This document shows positions 56,810 to 64,000 of a stretch of 64,000 bases of DNA, in pieces. Below the pieces are notes generated by a model. It saw only the letters and a program-made list of their open reading frames with translations, ran no database searches and was not told where the DNA came from. The stretch's first letter is position 1. The number at the start of each line of letters is the position of its first letter. The stretch is from contig CAVPSA010000023.1 in NCBI GenBank assembly GCA_963707905.1, positions 1-64,000 on the forward strand. Direction: 5' to 3'. A program made the position numbers and the translations under genes. The stretch is from DASXKD01 sp963707905. GTDB taxonomy: Bacteria > Actinomycetota > Actinomycetes > Streptosporangiales > Streptosporangiaceae.

Positions 56810-57694
56810 TCAGCGACCTGGGCGCGGCCGCAGCAGCGGTGCCGGCCGGCCGAGCCGGCTGAGGACTGGAGCGCGGGCCACCAGGATCACGCCGAGGACC
56901 ATCGCGGTCAGACCGGCTGCTTGCAGGGCGAGCATCCCCGGTGAGACATGGATGACATCACCGAACACCACCACCCCGAGCAGCATCCCTGCGGCCGGCT
57001 CGGCCGCTGTGATCGCGGGGAGAGATGCGTGCAGGGGCGCTGCGTTGAACGCGCTTTCCATCAGCCAGAAACCCGCCAGGCTCGCCACCGCGAGGGTGTA
57101 GCCCGGCCAGCCGGTCAGCAGCACAAGAACCGAGTGGTTGTCCAGGAGTTCCACGGCTCGCCTGGTCAGCGCATCGGAGATGCCGAATATCAGGCCTGCG
57201 GCGGTCCCGGTCAGCGTGGCTCGCTGCTGCCCGCCGCGGCGCAGCCCCGCGACCAGGAATCCGGCGGCGACCGCGGCGATCCCTGCGGCGGCGGGCCAGG
57301 CGGCGAAAGAGCCGAACGATTCGGACGGGGGCCCGGCCGAGCGGGCCACCGACAGCGCGGCCACGCCAGCGCTCAACAGCACGGCACCGAACACCTCAGC
57401 CGCCTGCAGCCGCTGCCCGGACAGCGGGACGGCCAGCGCCAGCGCGAAGATCAGGCTGCTGGTCAGCAGCGGCTCAGCGAGCGAGAGCGCGACATGGCTG
57501 ACGGCCCAGGCCGAGAGGACCTGTCCCGCTGCCATCACCGCCACGCCAGCAAGCCACCGCGGCCGGTGCAGCAGTGTGGTGATCAGCCGCAGGCGCAGGA
57601 AATAGGACTCCGGCGCCTGCTCCGCCGCATGCTGTTGCAGTACGAAGCCGGTACCCGCCAGCATTGCCGCGATCAGAGTGATGGCGATGTTCAT
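56810..57694 (-). CDS. DMT-superfamily (EamA/NIPA-like) permease
   Basis: A 294-residue membrane protein with nine or ten helices. It opens with NIAITLIAAMLAGTGFVLQQHAAEQAP and includes AEPLLTSSLIFALALAVPLSGQ, where the Glu-Pro turn is typical of DMT carriers, and AAEPAAGMLLGVVVFGDVIHV in the second repeat. QQHAAE near the start and the wide spacing favour the NIPA/Mg2+-transporter-like branch, but the substrate is unknown. The ATG at 57694 matches the first helix. A weak GCAT-N14-GGGTAG lies upstream on the minus strand (57767-57744). Confidence 0.85.
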   Translation of the reverse strand: MNIAITLIAAMLAGTGFVLQQHAAEQAPESYFLRLRLITTLLHRPRWLAGVAVMAAGQVLSAWAVSHVALSLAEPLLTSSLIFALALAVPLSGQRLQAAEVFGAVLLSAGVAALSVARSAGPPSESFGSFAAWPAAAGIAAVAAGFLVAGLRRGGQQRATLTGTAAGLIFGISDALTRRAVELLDNHSVLVLLTGWPGYTLAVASLAGFWLMESAFNAAPLHASLPAITAAEPAAGMLLGVVVFGDVIHVSPGMLALQAAGLTAMVLGVILVARAPVLSRLGRPAPLLRPRPGR

Positions 57695-57864
57695 GGGTGC
57701 TCCGGCCTGGTTACCGTTGCGCAGGTAGCTGATCACTTACCTGCTACCCCGCGTACCCCGAATATGCCCTGGGCTGTGAGCAGGGAGGCGTGGGCGGGGC
57801 CGCTTGGTCGGCGCGGTCTGTGCTCGGCCGCTCCCACGCCCACCTGGCCCGATGCCGAGCTGAT

Positions 57865-57888
57865 GATTGAAACGCTTCCAGCGGGTAT
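57865..57888 (+). promoter_or_regulatory. SigB/SigF-type promoter of the sigma gene
   Basis: GATT at 57865-57868, 14 bases, then GGGTAT at 57883-57888. The -10 is the exact consensus and the spacing is optimal. It lies 108 bases before the start of the SigB-type sigma gene, as expected if the sigma factor transcribes its own gene. Confidence 0.65.
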
Positions 57889-57996
57889 GAGCGGTGCCGA
57901 CGGTTGAGAAACCAGCCGCGTCACAGCGTGCTGGCTCTTGCTGTCCGGTTGGGCCGGCTCGCGGATCGCGGCACAAGAGGCGAAGGGTGGGCAGCC

Positions 57997-58890
57997 GTGG
58001 GTGATTCACGCCCCCGCAACAGCAAGTCTGGGCGATCGGCGGCCAGGCTGCCGGACAGCGCGAGCGACGAGACTCTGATAGGGCTGGTGCAGTCGCTGCC
58101 TTACGACTCCCCCCGGCGGGCGGCTGCCTATGAGGAGCTGGTCCGCCGGTATGACTTCGTGGTGAAGGCGTGCGTGCGCCGCTACCGCGACAGTCCGGAA
58201 TCCCCGGAAGACCTGACGCAGGTGGGATACCTGGGCCTGCTGAAGGCGATCAGCAACTTCAACCCGGAGCTGGGGACGAACCTGACCGCCTATGCTCACC
58301 CGTGCGTCAGCGGGGAGCTGAAGCGCCACTTCCGGGACAAGCGGTGGCAGGTCAGGGTCCATCGCACCAGCCAGGAACACATGCTCGCGGTGCGCGACGT
58401 CCGGGCCGCGCTCACGCAGCAGCTGGGCCGGTTGCCCAGCGACCAGGAACTCGCCGAGGCGGCCGGCCTCAGCATCGAGGAGCTACGCGAAGCCGGGCAA
58501 GCCGAAGTGGCCTTCCGTCCTTACTACCTGGACGCGCCGGTGTCTGCCGACGAGGAAGCGACGACATTCGGCGAGCTACTGGGGGGCGACGACCCGGCCA
58601 TCGAGCACGCTGTCGACAGCGACGCCCTGTGGACACATTGGTCCACCCTGCCGCAACGGCAGCAACGCATCCTGGCCATGCGCTTCTACGGCAACATGAC
58701 CCAAGCCGAGATAGGGGACCGGCTTGGCATCTCCCAGATGCACGTCTCCCGGCTGCTCGATGCCGCGCTCAGCTGCCTCCGTGACCGGCTCAGCGGAGGC
58801 GCCGCCCCGCCCCGCAAGCCCGGCCCGCGCCGTATCGCCCGTGCGGCCCCGGTGGGGGAGCCTGCCACGAGCGAGCCCGGCGCCAGTTAG
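57997..58890 (+). CDS. SigB/SigF/SigG-type stress sigma factor
   Basis: A sigma-70 group 3 factor of about 297 residues. Region 2 is YEELVRRYDFVVKACVRRYRDSPESPEDLTQVGYLGLLKAISNFNPELGTNLTAYAHPCVSGELKRHFRDKRW; region 3 has VHRTSQEHMLAV and LPSDQELAEAAGLSIEELREA; region 4 has LPQRQQRILAMRFYGNMTQAEIGDRLGISQMHVSRLL. This is the SigB/F/G family controlled by partner switching. The GTG at 57997 has agggtgg upstream; an ATG at 57904 is an alternative. No anti-sigma gene is adjacent, so the MEDS kinases elsewhere may regulate it. Confidence 0.9.
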   Translation: MGDSRPRNSKSGRSAARLPDSASDETLIGLVQSLPYDSPRRAAAYEELVRRYDFVVKACVRRYRDSPESPEDLTQVGYLGLLKAISNFNPELGTNLTAYAHPCVSGELKRHFRDKRWQVRVHRTSQEHMLAVRDVRAALTQQLGRLPSDQELAEAAGLSIEELREAGQAEVAFRPYYLDAPVSADEEATTFGELLGGDDPAIEHAVDSDALWTHWSTLPQRQQRILAMRFYGNMTQAEIGDRLGISQMHVSRLLDAALSCLRDRLSGGAAPPRKPGPRRIARAAPVGEPATSEPGAS

Positions 58891-58891
58891 G

Positions 58892-59152
58892 TCAGGAGGA
58901 CCGCGCCTGTGTGTCTCCTGGCTGGCCCGCACGGCCAGAGCCGCCCCTTCGGCGGGCTCTCGCTGCCCGGACAGCCTCCCGGCGCTGGCCGGTATCCGCG
59001 GTCTGTGCCATCTCATCCTTGGCGTCGAGATAGGCATGTGCCTCGACCGGATCGTTCGGCCGCATGCCCCGGTGGGTGAGCCAGTACGGAATGCCCACGG
59101 CCGCGGCGACAAGCGCCAGGCCGATAGGTATGGATGCCCAGAAGATACTCAT
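58892..59152 (-). CDS. Small single-pass membrane protein
   Basis: An 86-residue protein with one N-terminal membrane helix (IFWASIPIGLALVAAAVGIPYWLTHR) and a charged cytosolic tail with DPVEAHAYLDAKDEMAQT. The ATG at 59152 follows gggaggg, which sets the start. I do not recognise a family. It converges on the sigma gene, with stops almost touching. Confidence 0.75.
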   Translation of the reverse strand: MSIFWASIPIGLALVAAAVGIPYWLTHRGMRPNDPVEAHAYLDAKDEMAQTADTGQRREAVRAARARRRGGSGRAGQPGDTQARSS

Positions 59153-59238
59153 TGTCGTTTCCCTCCCTAGGCCGGGTTCGGTCGGATCGCATGCCACTTC
59201 CCACGCGAGGCAGAAGTTAACAAGGGAGGACTGGGATC

Positions 59239-59454
59239 GTGCACCGCAAAGCGTGGGTTCTGTTCGCCGCCACATCGGTCATCTGGGGTAGTTCGTTCCT
59301 GCTCATCCGGGTGGCCGTCGCCCACATGCCGCCCTCGCTGGTGGTCGGACGCTGCCTGCTTGGCGGACGACCTGGCCAGGCCCGCCAGGACAGCTCAGCC
59401 GCGGCCGCCGAGGATGCGGAACGGCGCCGGATTGGACAGCGGCCCCCTGGGTAG
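59239..59454 (+). pseudogene. EamA-type permease N-terminal fragment
   Basis: The first 40 residues (HRKAWVLFAATSVIWGSSFLLIRVAVAHMPPSLVVGRCLLGG) are the first membrane helix of an EamA/DMT permease, with a GTG start after aagggaggac. After that the frame continues as unrelated Gln/Ala-rich sequence and stops at 59454. The remaining nine helices are absent. A 5' remnant left by an internal deletion. Confidence 0.7.
59430..59454 (+). promoter_or_regulatory. Candidate SigB/SigF-type promoter
   Basis: GATT at 59430-59433, 15 bases, then GGGTAG at 59449-59454. It overlaps the end of the permease remnant and lies 54 bases before the small basic protein, which has a caggaggtg ribosome site. Confidence 0.45.
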
Positions 59455-59508
59455 TGGCCCGCCATCCGGGCCCGCAAGCGCCCTGCCCGGACAGTCAGGA
59501 GGTGCACC

Positions 59509-59832
59509 ATGCCACAAGGATCGAGTCCCAAGCGTGAGCGGCAGTACGAGCACATCAGGGAAAGCGCCAAGAAGCGGGGCGCGAATACCGGCCGCGCCAA
59601 GGAGATCGCGGCGCGCACCGTCAACAAGGAACGAGCCCGCACCGGAGAGGCCAAGACCGCCAGCCGGTCATCCACCCAGGACATGTCCTCGGGGCGCCGC
59701 GGCGGGCTGCGATCGCATCGCGGCGCAGGCGGCCCCACCAAGGCCCAGCTCTACGCGGAGGCACGCCGCCGTGGCGTGAAAGGCCGCTCATCGATGAGCA
59801 AGGCGCAGCTGGCCCGCGCGCTCGGCCGCTGA
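59509..59832 (+). CDS. Small basic protein with Rho_N/SAP-like C-terminus
   Basis: A 107-residue, Arg/Lys/Ser-rich protein. The N-terminal half (KRERQYEHIRESAKKRGANTGRAKEIAARTVNKERARTGEAK) is a charged helix; the C-terminal 30 residues (TKAQLYAEARRRGVKGRSSMSKAQLARAL) match the tail of the protein at 34737. The fold suggests nucleic acid binding. Homologs are often annotated as plasmid stabilisation proteins without proof. The ATG follows caggaggtgcacc. Confidence 0.82.
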   Translation: MPQGSSPKRERQYEHIRESAKKRGANTGRAKEIAARTVNKERARTGEAKTASRSSTQDMSSGRRGGLRSHRGAGGPTKAQLYAEARRRGVKGRSSMSKAQLARALGR

Positions 59833-59834
59833 GC

Positions 59835-60180
59835 AACGGTCTTCGAAGCCGCCCGCGTGTTCGTAGTCGACTACCAGCCCGACCGGCTCGCGCTCGCGGA
59901 GCGGTTCGGCGCCACTCCGGTCAGCACCGCCGATGCGGACGCGGTGCAGCGGATCTGCGAGCAGGGCAGGATCGGCTTCGACTTCGGCACGCTGTTCCAG
60001 AAGGGGCAGCGGCTGAGCACCGGTCAGTGCCCGGTCAAGCGGTACAACGCCGCGCTGCGCGATCCGATCATCGCAGGCAAGGCGGCGCCGTCGCTGCTCG
60101 TCTCGCACGAGCTTCCCTGGCCGAGGCGTCCGATGCCTACGACAAGTTCGACAAGCGGCCGACGGCTAGGTCCTGCTGCA
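59835..60180 (+). pseudogene. Zinc alcohol/formaldehyde dehydrogenase remnant
   Basis: Discontinuous pieces of a glutathione-independent formaldehyde dehydrogenase-type MDR enzyme: AARVFVVDYQPDRLALAERFGATPV (Rossmann fold), then directly QKGQRLSTGQCPVKRYNAALRDPIIAGKAAPSLLVSHELP, and DAYDKFDKR in another frame. The N-terminal catalytic domain and most of the cofactor domain are missing. There is no start codon of its own. Confidence 0.7.
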
Positions 60181-60292
60181 CCCATAGCGGGCGGCGGGGC
60201 CCGGCCGGGGCTCCCGCCGAACCACCTCAGAGGTACTCGCCCCGGATCGTCGGCGGTGTCTTTGCCCCGTGACGGCTTGGTTCAGCCAGTCC

Positions 60293-60652
60293 TTATCGGG
60301 GGCGATCCTTGCCGCCCTTTGCCAGGTCCCGCCAGTTCGACTCGGAGACCTCGACGTCATAGCGCTTGGCGGCGGCGAGGATTCGCTCCCATGCCTGGTC
60401 CCGCTCGGCATCGCTGACGCCTTCGACCTGGTCGAAGCGGGCGATGGCGTTGCGCACATGGCGCGCGTCCGTCAGCGGTTCCTTGCGTTCGGCGGGGAAG
60501 GCGAACTGCTTGCCGGGCAGCCTGTTCTCTTCCGCGGTGCTCATGCCCTCGCCGCGCCGGCGGACCTTCGCGCCGTGCGCCCTGGCGCTTTGCGCCTGCC
60601 GTGCCTTGGCGATGTTCCGCCGGGCGGCTTGCTTCTGCCGGTCTGTAGCCAT
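60293..60652 (-). CDS. DUF6582 small protein
   Basis: A 119-residue protein in two parts. The N-terminal DRQKQAARRNIAKARQAQSARAHG is a basic helix like that at 34737. The C-terminal FAFPAERKEPLTDARHVRNAIARFDQVEGVSDAERDQAWERILAAAKRYDVEVSESNWRDL is the DUF6582 domain, of unknown function. The ATG at 60652 follows agcggaggcgtg. A SigB-type promoter lies 38 bases upstream. The domain pairing suggests a modular set of nucleoid- or stress-associated proteins. Confidence 0.85.
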   Translation of the reverse strand: MATDRQKQAARRNIAKARQAQSARAHGAKVRRRGEGMSTAEENRLPGKQFAFPAERKEPLTDARHVRNAIARFDQVEGVSDAERDQAWERILAAAKRYDVEVSESNWRDLAKGGKDRPR

Positions 60653-60689
60653 CACGCCTCCGCTGGGCTCAGGGTTGCATCCACTGCGG

Positions 60690-60714
60690 CTACCCGCGTT
60701 CAACGACCGCAATC
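60690..60714 (-). promoter_or_regulatory. Candidate SigB/SigF-type promoter of the DUF6582 gene
   Basis: On the minus strand, GATT (60714-60711), 15 bases, then GGGTAG (60695-60690), 37 bases before the ATG at 60652. Confidence 0.5.
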
Positions 60715-60772
60715 GAGAACGGGTGATCTAACCCGAGCCCTGGGCAAACACGCCGGTCGGTTCCGCAGATGG

Positions 60773-60812
60773 CGACGGGCTGCCGGCGCGACAGAGCGCC
60801 GGCAGCCCGTCG
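60773..60812 (-). terminator. Very strong intrinsic terminator
   Basis: Perfect 17-base arms (60773-60789 and 60796-60812) with a 6-base loop, just after the stop of the small hydrophobic protein gene. The longest perfect stem I found in the window. Confidence 0.85.
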
Positions 60813-60828
60813 AGTCCCCAGTGAGCCG

Positions 60829-60999
60829 CTACCACCTGTACCAGCGGCGTCGTGACCCGGCGCCTTCGGCCGTACGGAACAGGAATCCGAGCAGCCACAG
60901 GGCTAGCACGATGAGCGCGATCCACCACAGCACGTGGACCGCGAACCCGGCACCGAACAGGATCAGGGCTAGCAGCAGGACCGCGATGATGAGCAGCAC
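60829..60999 (-). CDS. Small hydrophobic membrane protein
   Basis: A 56-residue protein that is almost entirely two membrane helices (LLIIAVLLLALILFGAGFAV and LWWIALIVLALWLLGFLFR) with a basic C-terminus (GSRRRWYRW). The GTG at 60999 is fixed by aaaggag 6 bases upstream. Similar short hydrophobic proteins are common in actinobacteria and often stress-induced; function is unknown. Confidence 0.8.
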   Translation of the reverse strand: MLLIIAVLLLALILFGAGFAVHVLWWIALIVLALWLLGFLFRTAEGAGSRRRWYRW

Positions 61000-61112
61000 G
61001 GCAAGCTCCTTTCGATTGGCGTGTTTCTTCTGCCCCTGCTGCGGAAAACAAACGCTGTCCGGCAGCGGGCCGGACATGGCGATGGTGAGGTGCCCGATGA
61101 AGGCGGCGAGGC

Positions 61113-62153
61113 ATGGGCTCCGCTGACCCGGCGATCCGGCTGCGGCGCAGCGACCCGGCCGGGCCGGGGATCCGGCGCAGGCGCTGCGGGCGCGGGTTCC
61201 GCTATCTCGGCCCCGGCGCAGAGCCGGTTCGTGACCCGGAGACCCTGGCCCGCATCAAGGCCCTGGTGATCCCCCCGGCCTGGGAGGACGTCTGGATCTG
61301 CGCCGAGCCAGGCGGGCACATCCAGGCGGTGGGCACCGACGCCGCCGGGCGGCGCCAGTACCGGTATCACGACCTGTGGCGCGAGCGGCGGGACCGGGAC
61401 AAGCACGACCGGGTGCTGGACTTCGGCCGCGTGCTCCCGCGCCTGCGCGAGAAGGTCACCGGCCACCTGGCCGGCCGCGGTCTGCGGCGGGAGCGGGTCC
61501 TGGCCGCGGCGGTGCGCCTTGTCGACCTCGGCTTCTTCCGGCCCGGCGGCGAGGAGTACGCGGCGGAGAACGGCACCTTCGGCATCGCCACGATCCGGCG
61601 TGACCACGTGAGCTGCCGCCGCGGCGCACTGGTCTTCGACTACCTCGCCAAGGGCGCCAAGCACCGGGAGCAGGCCGTCGTGGATGCCGGTGTCCAGGCG
61701 GTGGTGGTCAGCCTGCGGCGGCGCAACGGCGGCGGGGAAGGGCTGTTCGCCTACCGCTCCGGCCGGACCTGGCACGACGTCACCGCCGCGGACATCAACG
61801 CCTACCTGGGTGAGATCTCCGGTGGCGAGTTCACCGCCAAGGACTTCCGTACCTGGCACGCCACGGTGCTGGCGGCGGTGGGCCTGGCCGTGTCCGAGCA
61901 CGCCGCGGGCACCGCGGCGGCCCGCAAGCGGGCCATCGCCCGCGCCGTCGCCGAGGTCGCGGGCTATCTGGGCAACACGCCGGCGGTGGCGCGCGCCTCC
62001 TATATAGACCCGCGGGTGATCGAACTGTACGAATCAGGCATAACGATCGGCCCGGCGCTGCGTGATCTCGGCCGGAACTCGGAGTTCGGGGACCTGGCCA
62101 CCCGGGGGGCGGCCGAGCGCGCCGTCGTGCGCATGCTCACCCGTCATGGCTGA
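61113..62153 (+). CDS. DNA topoisomerase IB
   Basis: A 346-residue bacterial type IB topoisomerase, the poxvirus-like short form. The N-terminal domain has GFRYLGPG and VIPPAWEDVWIC; the catalytic domain has RVLAAAVRLVDLGFFRPGGEEYAAENGTFGIATIRRDHV, DINAYLGEISGGEFTAKDFRTWHATV (catalytic Arg/Lys region) and SYIDPRVIELYE, where Tyr297 is the nucleophile. It relaxes supercoils without ATP. Start choice is uncertain; no strong ribosome site is visible at 61113. Confidence 0.92.
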   Translation: MGSADPAIRLRRSDPAGPGIRRRRCGRGFRYLGPGAEPVRDPETLARIKALVIPPAWEDVWICAEPGGHIQAVGTDAAGRRQYRYHDLWRERRDRDKHDRVLDFGRVLPRLREKVTGHLAGRGLRRERVLAAAVRLVDLGFFRPGGEEYAAENGTFGIATIRRDHVSCRRGALVFDYLAKGAKHREQAVVDAGVQAVVVSLRRRNGGGEGLFAYRSGRTWHDVTAADINAYLGEISGGEFTAKDFRTWHATVLAAVGLAVSEHAAGTAAARKRAIARAVAEVAGYLGNTPAVARASYIDPRVIELYESGITIGPALRDLGRNSEFGDLATRGAAERAVVRMLTRHG

Positions 62154-62246
62154 CCGGCCGGCGGCATATCGCCGATCGAGGTTTATCCCTCCAGGGCTGG
62201 GAAGCCGCACGGGAACACCGGACAGCCAACAGACGGGGAGGAAAGC

Positions 62247-62819
62247 ATGCCAAGCGCATTCGACGTGCTAGCCAGTGACCACGAGCAGGTCAAGCAACTG
62301 CTCTCCAGATTCGAGATGGCGCCTGCGGCGTCAGGCACCAACGACAGCCTCCTTGCGGCCCGAAAGCAGATGGCCGAGACGCTCGTCATCGAGGAGTCCA
62401 AGCACGAGGCCATCGAGGAGATGTACTTCTGGCCGGCCGTGCGCAAGCTTCTCCCGGACGGCGACAGGCTCGCCGACCAGGCCATCAGCCAGGAGCAGGA
62501 GGGCAAGGAACTGCTCGCCAAGCTGGACAAGCTCGACGCCGACAACCCTGAGTTCGACCGGTTGCTCGGCGAGTTCATCAGGGCCGGCCGGGAGCACATC
62601 GCGTTCGAGGAGACCCAGGTCTGGCCGGCCCTGCGGGCCGCCATGACCGAGACGGAGTCCTTCGAGCTCGGCGACAGCCTGGAGCAGGCCCGCAAGACCG
62701 CGCCGACCCGGCCGCACCCGCACACTCCGCCGTCGCCGGGCGTGCTGAAAACGGCCGGCCCGGCCGCCGCCGCGGCCGACCGGGCCAGGGACGCCGCGAC
62801 CGGCCGGGGACGGGCCTGA
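62247..62819 (+). CDS. Hemerythrin-like HHE domain protein, second copy
   Basis: A 190-residue protein with the hemerythrin four-helix fold at 1-150: FDVLASDHEQVKQLLSRFEM, ESKHEAIEEMYFWPAVRKLL, LLGEFIRAGREHIAFEETQVWPALRAAM. His and Glu ligands are in the usual places. The C-terminal 50 residues are disordered, Pro/His-rich. The ATG follows acggggaggaaagc. It ends before two hairpins. A role in iron, oxygen or nitric-oxide stress is likely. Confidence 0.92.
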   Translation: MPSAFDVLASDHEQVKQLLSRFEMAPAASGTNDSLLAARKQMAETLVIEESKHEAIEEMYFWPAVRKLLPDGDRLADQAISQEQEGKELLAKLDKLDADNPEFDRLLGEFIRAGREHIAFEETQVWPALRAAMTETESFELGDSLEQARKTAPTRPHPHTPPSPGVLKTAGPAAAAADRARDAATGRGRA

Positions 62820-62890
62820 CCGCAGGCGGGGCCGAACCCGGCGTGCAGATAGTGCGGTCCAGGCTGGCCAGCTAAGCCGCCCAGATCGGC

Positions 62891-62965
62891 GTCGGCCTGG
62901 CAGCACTCACCAGGCCGACGCTCCCACCGGGCCCGTGACGCTGGAGGGGCGAGCGTCACGGGCCC
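62891..62965 (+). terminator. Tandem hairpin terminators
   Basis: Two hairpins follow the hemerythrin gene. The first has 9-base arms at 62891-62899 and 62911-62919; the second has perfect 14-base arms at 62929-62942 and 62952-62965. The second is the likely main terminator. Confidence 0.75.
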
Positions 62966-63098
62966 CTTGCCGCGGGATCTGAGCGCCCCGGGATGTGAAC
63001 ATGGCGAAGCCGCGGGTAGTGCTAACACCCATTGCCAGCGATCCGCTGGCGGCGCGTCGTGGGGGCACGCCGCCAGCGCAGTGAAAGGGTGTCGGAAA

Positions 63099-63395
63099 AT
63101 GAACCGGACGCACGGACGGGAAGACGGCCAGCGTCACGGCACGGAAGCCGACGATGGCGGCGCGCAGGACGAGCGCCTTGCCGCGGCCGAGCGCGAGGCA
63201 CGGGACCACGCCGACCAGACGGGGTACCGGCCGAGCGTCAACCAGCGCCGGCACGAGCCGATGCCAGCCAGCCGCCATGACGACCTCCGCCAGGAGGCGA
63301 TCGTCCGCAACGAGGAGCATGCGCGGGGCGACGGGCAGGCCCGGCCTTCACCGCGGGCGCCGTCCCGGCGGGCGGGCAGACGTGACCGTGGATAG
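63099..63395 (+). CDS. Small hydrophilic hypothetical protein
   Basis: A 98-residue, very polar protein (NRTHGREDGQRHGTEADDGG, then ERLAAAEREARDHADQTGYRP, then Arg/Pro-rich tail). No domain is recognised. The ATG is preceded by aaagggtgtcgg. Low complexity and lack of similarity make it uncertain, but the frame is clean and nothing else occupies the region. Confidence 0.5.
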   Translation: MNRTHGREDGQRHGTEADDGGAQDERLAAAEREARDHADQTGYRPSVNQRRHEPMPASRHDDLRQEAIVRNEEHARGDGQARPSPRAPSRRAGRRDRG

Positions 63396-63486
63396 GCCCG
63401 GGCAGGTGAGCGAGGCAGCCCGCGACCGCGGCCACCCCCGCGCCAGCCATCCGGCTTTTGGGCCTGAAGCACCAGGGGGGAGCCAG

Positions 63487-64000
63487 GTGGTCAGCGAACT
63501 GCTGGAAGCCGCGGGGGAAGGCGGCGACGGCGGGCCCGAGCCGGGCATGGAGCCGATGCGCGAGGCGGCCCGGGTGGCCGCCGCGCAGGCCGAGGAGACC
63601 GGCGGCCTGGGGCGGCTGGGGCGGCCGATCGACCGGCGCTCACCGTTCTTCATCGGGATGGCCGGCGCTGCTGGCGTGGTGGTCACGATCGCCCTGGTGG
63701 AACTGGTCATCAAGGCACGCTCCGTGCTGGTGCTCATCGGGCTCGCCCTGTTCATCGCGGCTGGCCTGGATCCCGTGGTGACCTGGCTGACCAAGCACCG
63801 GATGCCCAGGTGGGCGGCGGTCGTCACCGTGCTGCTTGGCGTGCTCGTGGTGATCGGCGGGTTCCTGGCCGCGGCGATACCGCCGCTCGCCGCGCAGACC
63901 TCCAAGCTGATCGCCGAGCTGCCGCACTACGCGCACACGCTGCAGGATCACAACTCGCAGCTCGGCCGGCTGAACATGAAGTACCACATCGAGCAGCGGC
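63487..64000 (+). CDS. AI-2E family transporter (partial, runs off the window)
   Basis: The first 171 residues of a polytopic protein of the AI-2E/TqsA-PerM family: a soluble N-terminus, then a membrane helix pair (GMAGAAGVVVTIALVELVIKARSVLVLIGLALFIAAGLDPVVTWL) and the conserved MPRWAAVVTVLLGVLVVIGGFLAAAIPPLAAQTSKLI. A GTG at 63487 follows ggggggag. The rest lies beyond 64000. The substrate of most family members is not autoinducer-2 and is unknown. Confidence 0.85.
   Translation, partial: MVSELLEAAGEGGDGGPEPGMEPMREAARVAAAQAEETGGLGRLGRPIDRRSPFFIGMAGAAGVVVTIALVELVIKARSVLVLIGLALFIAAGLDPVVTWLTKHRMPRWAAVVTVLLGVLVVIGGFLAAAIPPLAAQTSKLIAELPHYAHTLQDHNSQLGRLNMKYHIEQR

Noticed and set aside
63014..63019. 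GGGTAG before the small hydrophilic gene
   Set aside because: The nearest GNNT is too far upstream.

Overview
The window is GC-rich throughout, with GTG starts, dense 4-nt gene overlaps and families typical of soil Actinomycetota: 13E12/DUF222-HNH proteins, F420-dependent luciferase-like enzymes, ANTAR-GAF regulators, MEDS-type anti-sigma kinases, and DUF5709, DUF4235 and DUF6582 proteins. I infer a filamentous actinobacterium, perhaps near Streptosporangiales, but no rRNA, tRNA or housekeeping marker lies here to fix the lineage. I saw no CRISPR array, phage module or biosynthetic cluster.

Layout. 1-4.3 kb is decayed: a DUF222/HNH gene split by a relic IS3-family element and truncated at its 3' end, followed by degenerate GC-rich repeats. 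4.3-5.9 kb holds an ECF sigma factor and a VOC protein. 6.2-20.7 kb is dominated by signalling: a REC-PP2C phosphatase / CHASE3 kinase / Rcp1-like regulator operon, a phospholipase D, a MEDS anti-sigma kinase, two STAS proteins, a PAS-GAF-PP2C phosphatase and a GAF-ANTAR regulator, plus a transketolase/enolase-superfamily operon. 20.9-25.8 kb holds an F420 oxidoreductase, a large FAD/Fe-S dehydrogenase and a hydrophilic protein. 25.8-33.1 kb returns to signalling with a second MEDS kinase, an ANTAR-GAF-PAS-PAS-PP2C protein and a soluble hybrid kinase with six tandem HAMP-type repeats. 33-44 kb is metabolic and stress-related: nuclease, PfpI protein, small basic protein, GT2/methyltransferase/acyl-CoA dehydrogenase operon, DUF72, HAD, lipid kinase, hemerythrin and GAF-ANTAR. 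44.1-48.7 kb is a seven-gene Mrp-type antiporter operon without the large MrpA domain. 48.9-58.9 kb has a pyruvate-oxidase-like enzyme, YihY and DUF4235 proteins, DUF2071, a fourth PP2C phosphatase, a broken group II intron, a second F420 enzyme, a DMT permease and a SigB/SigF-type sigma factor. 59-64 kb has gene remnants, small stress-type proteins, topoisomerase IB, a hemerythrin and the start of an AI-2E transporter.

How it fits together. The region reads as a general-stress island built on partner switching: four PP2C phosphatases, two RsbW/RsbA-like kinases, two STAS antagonists and one SigB-type sigma factor. Sequences of the form GNNT-N14-16-GGGTA, as used by Streptomyces SigB and mycobacterial SigF, lie upstream of the sigma gene itself and of several likely effector genes (PfpI protein, phospholipase D, nuclease, GAF-ANTAR, DUF6582 and small basic proteins). 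This is inference from spacing and consensus, not demonstrated.

Caution. At least six conserved genes carry apparent single-base indels that break otherwise intact reading frames. They may be sequencing errors rather than true pseudogenes, so they are annotated as frameshifted across their full extent.
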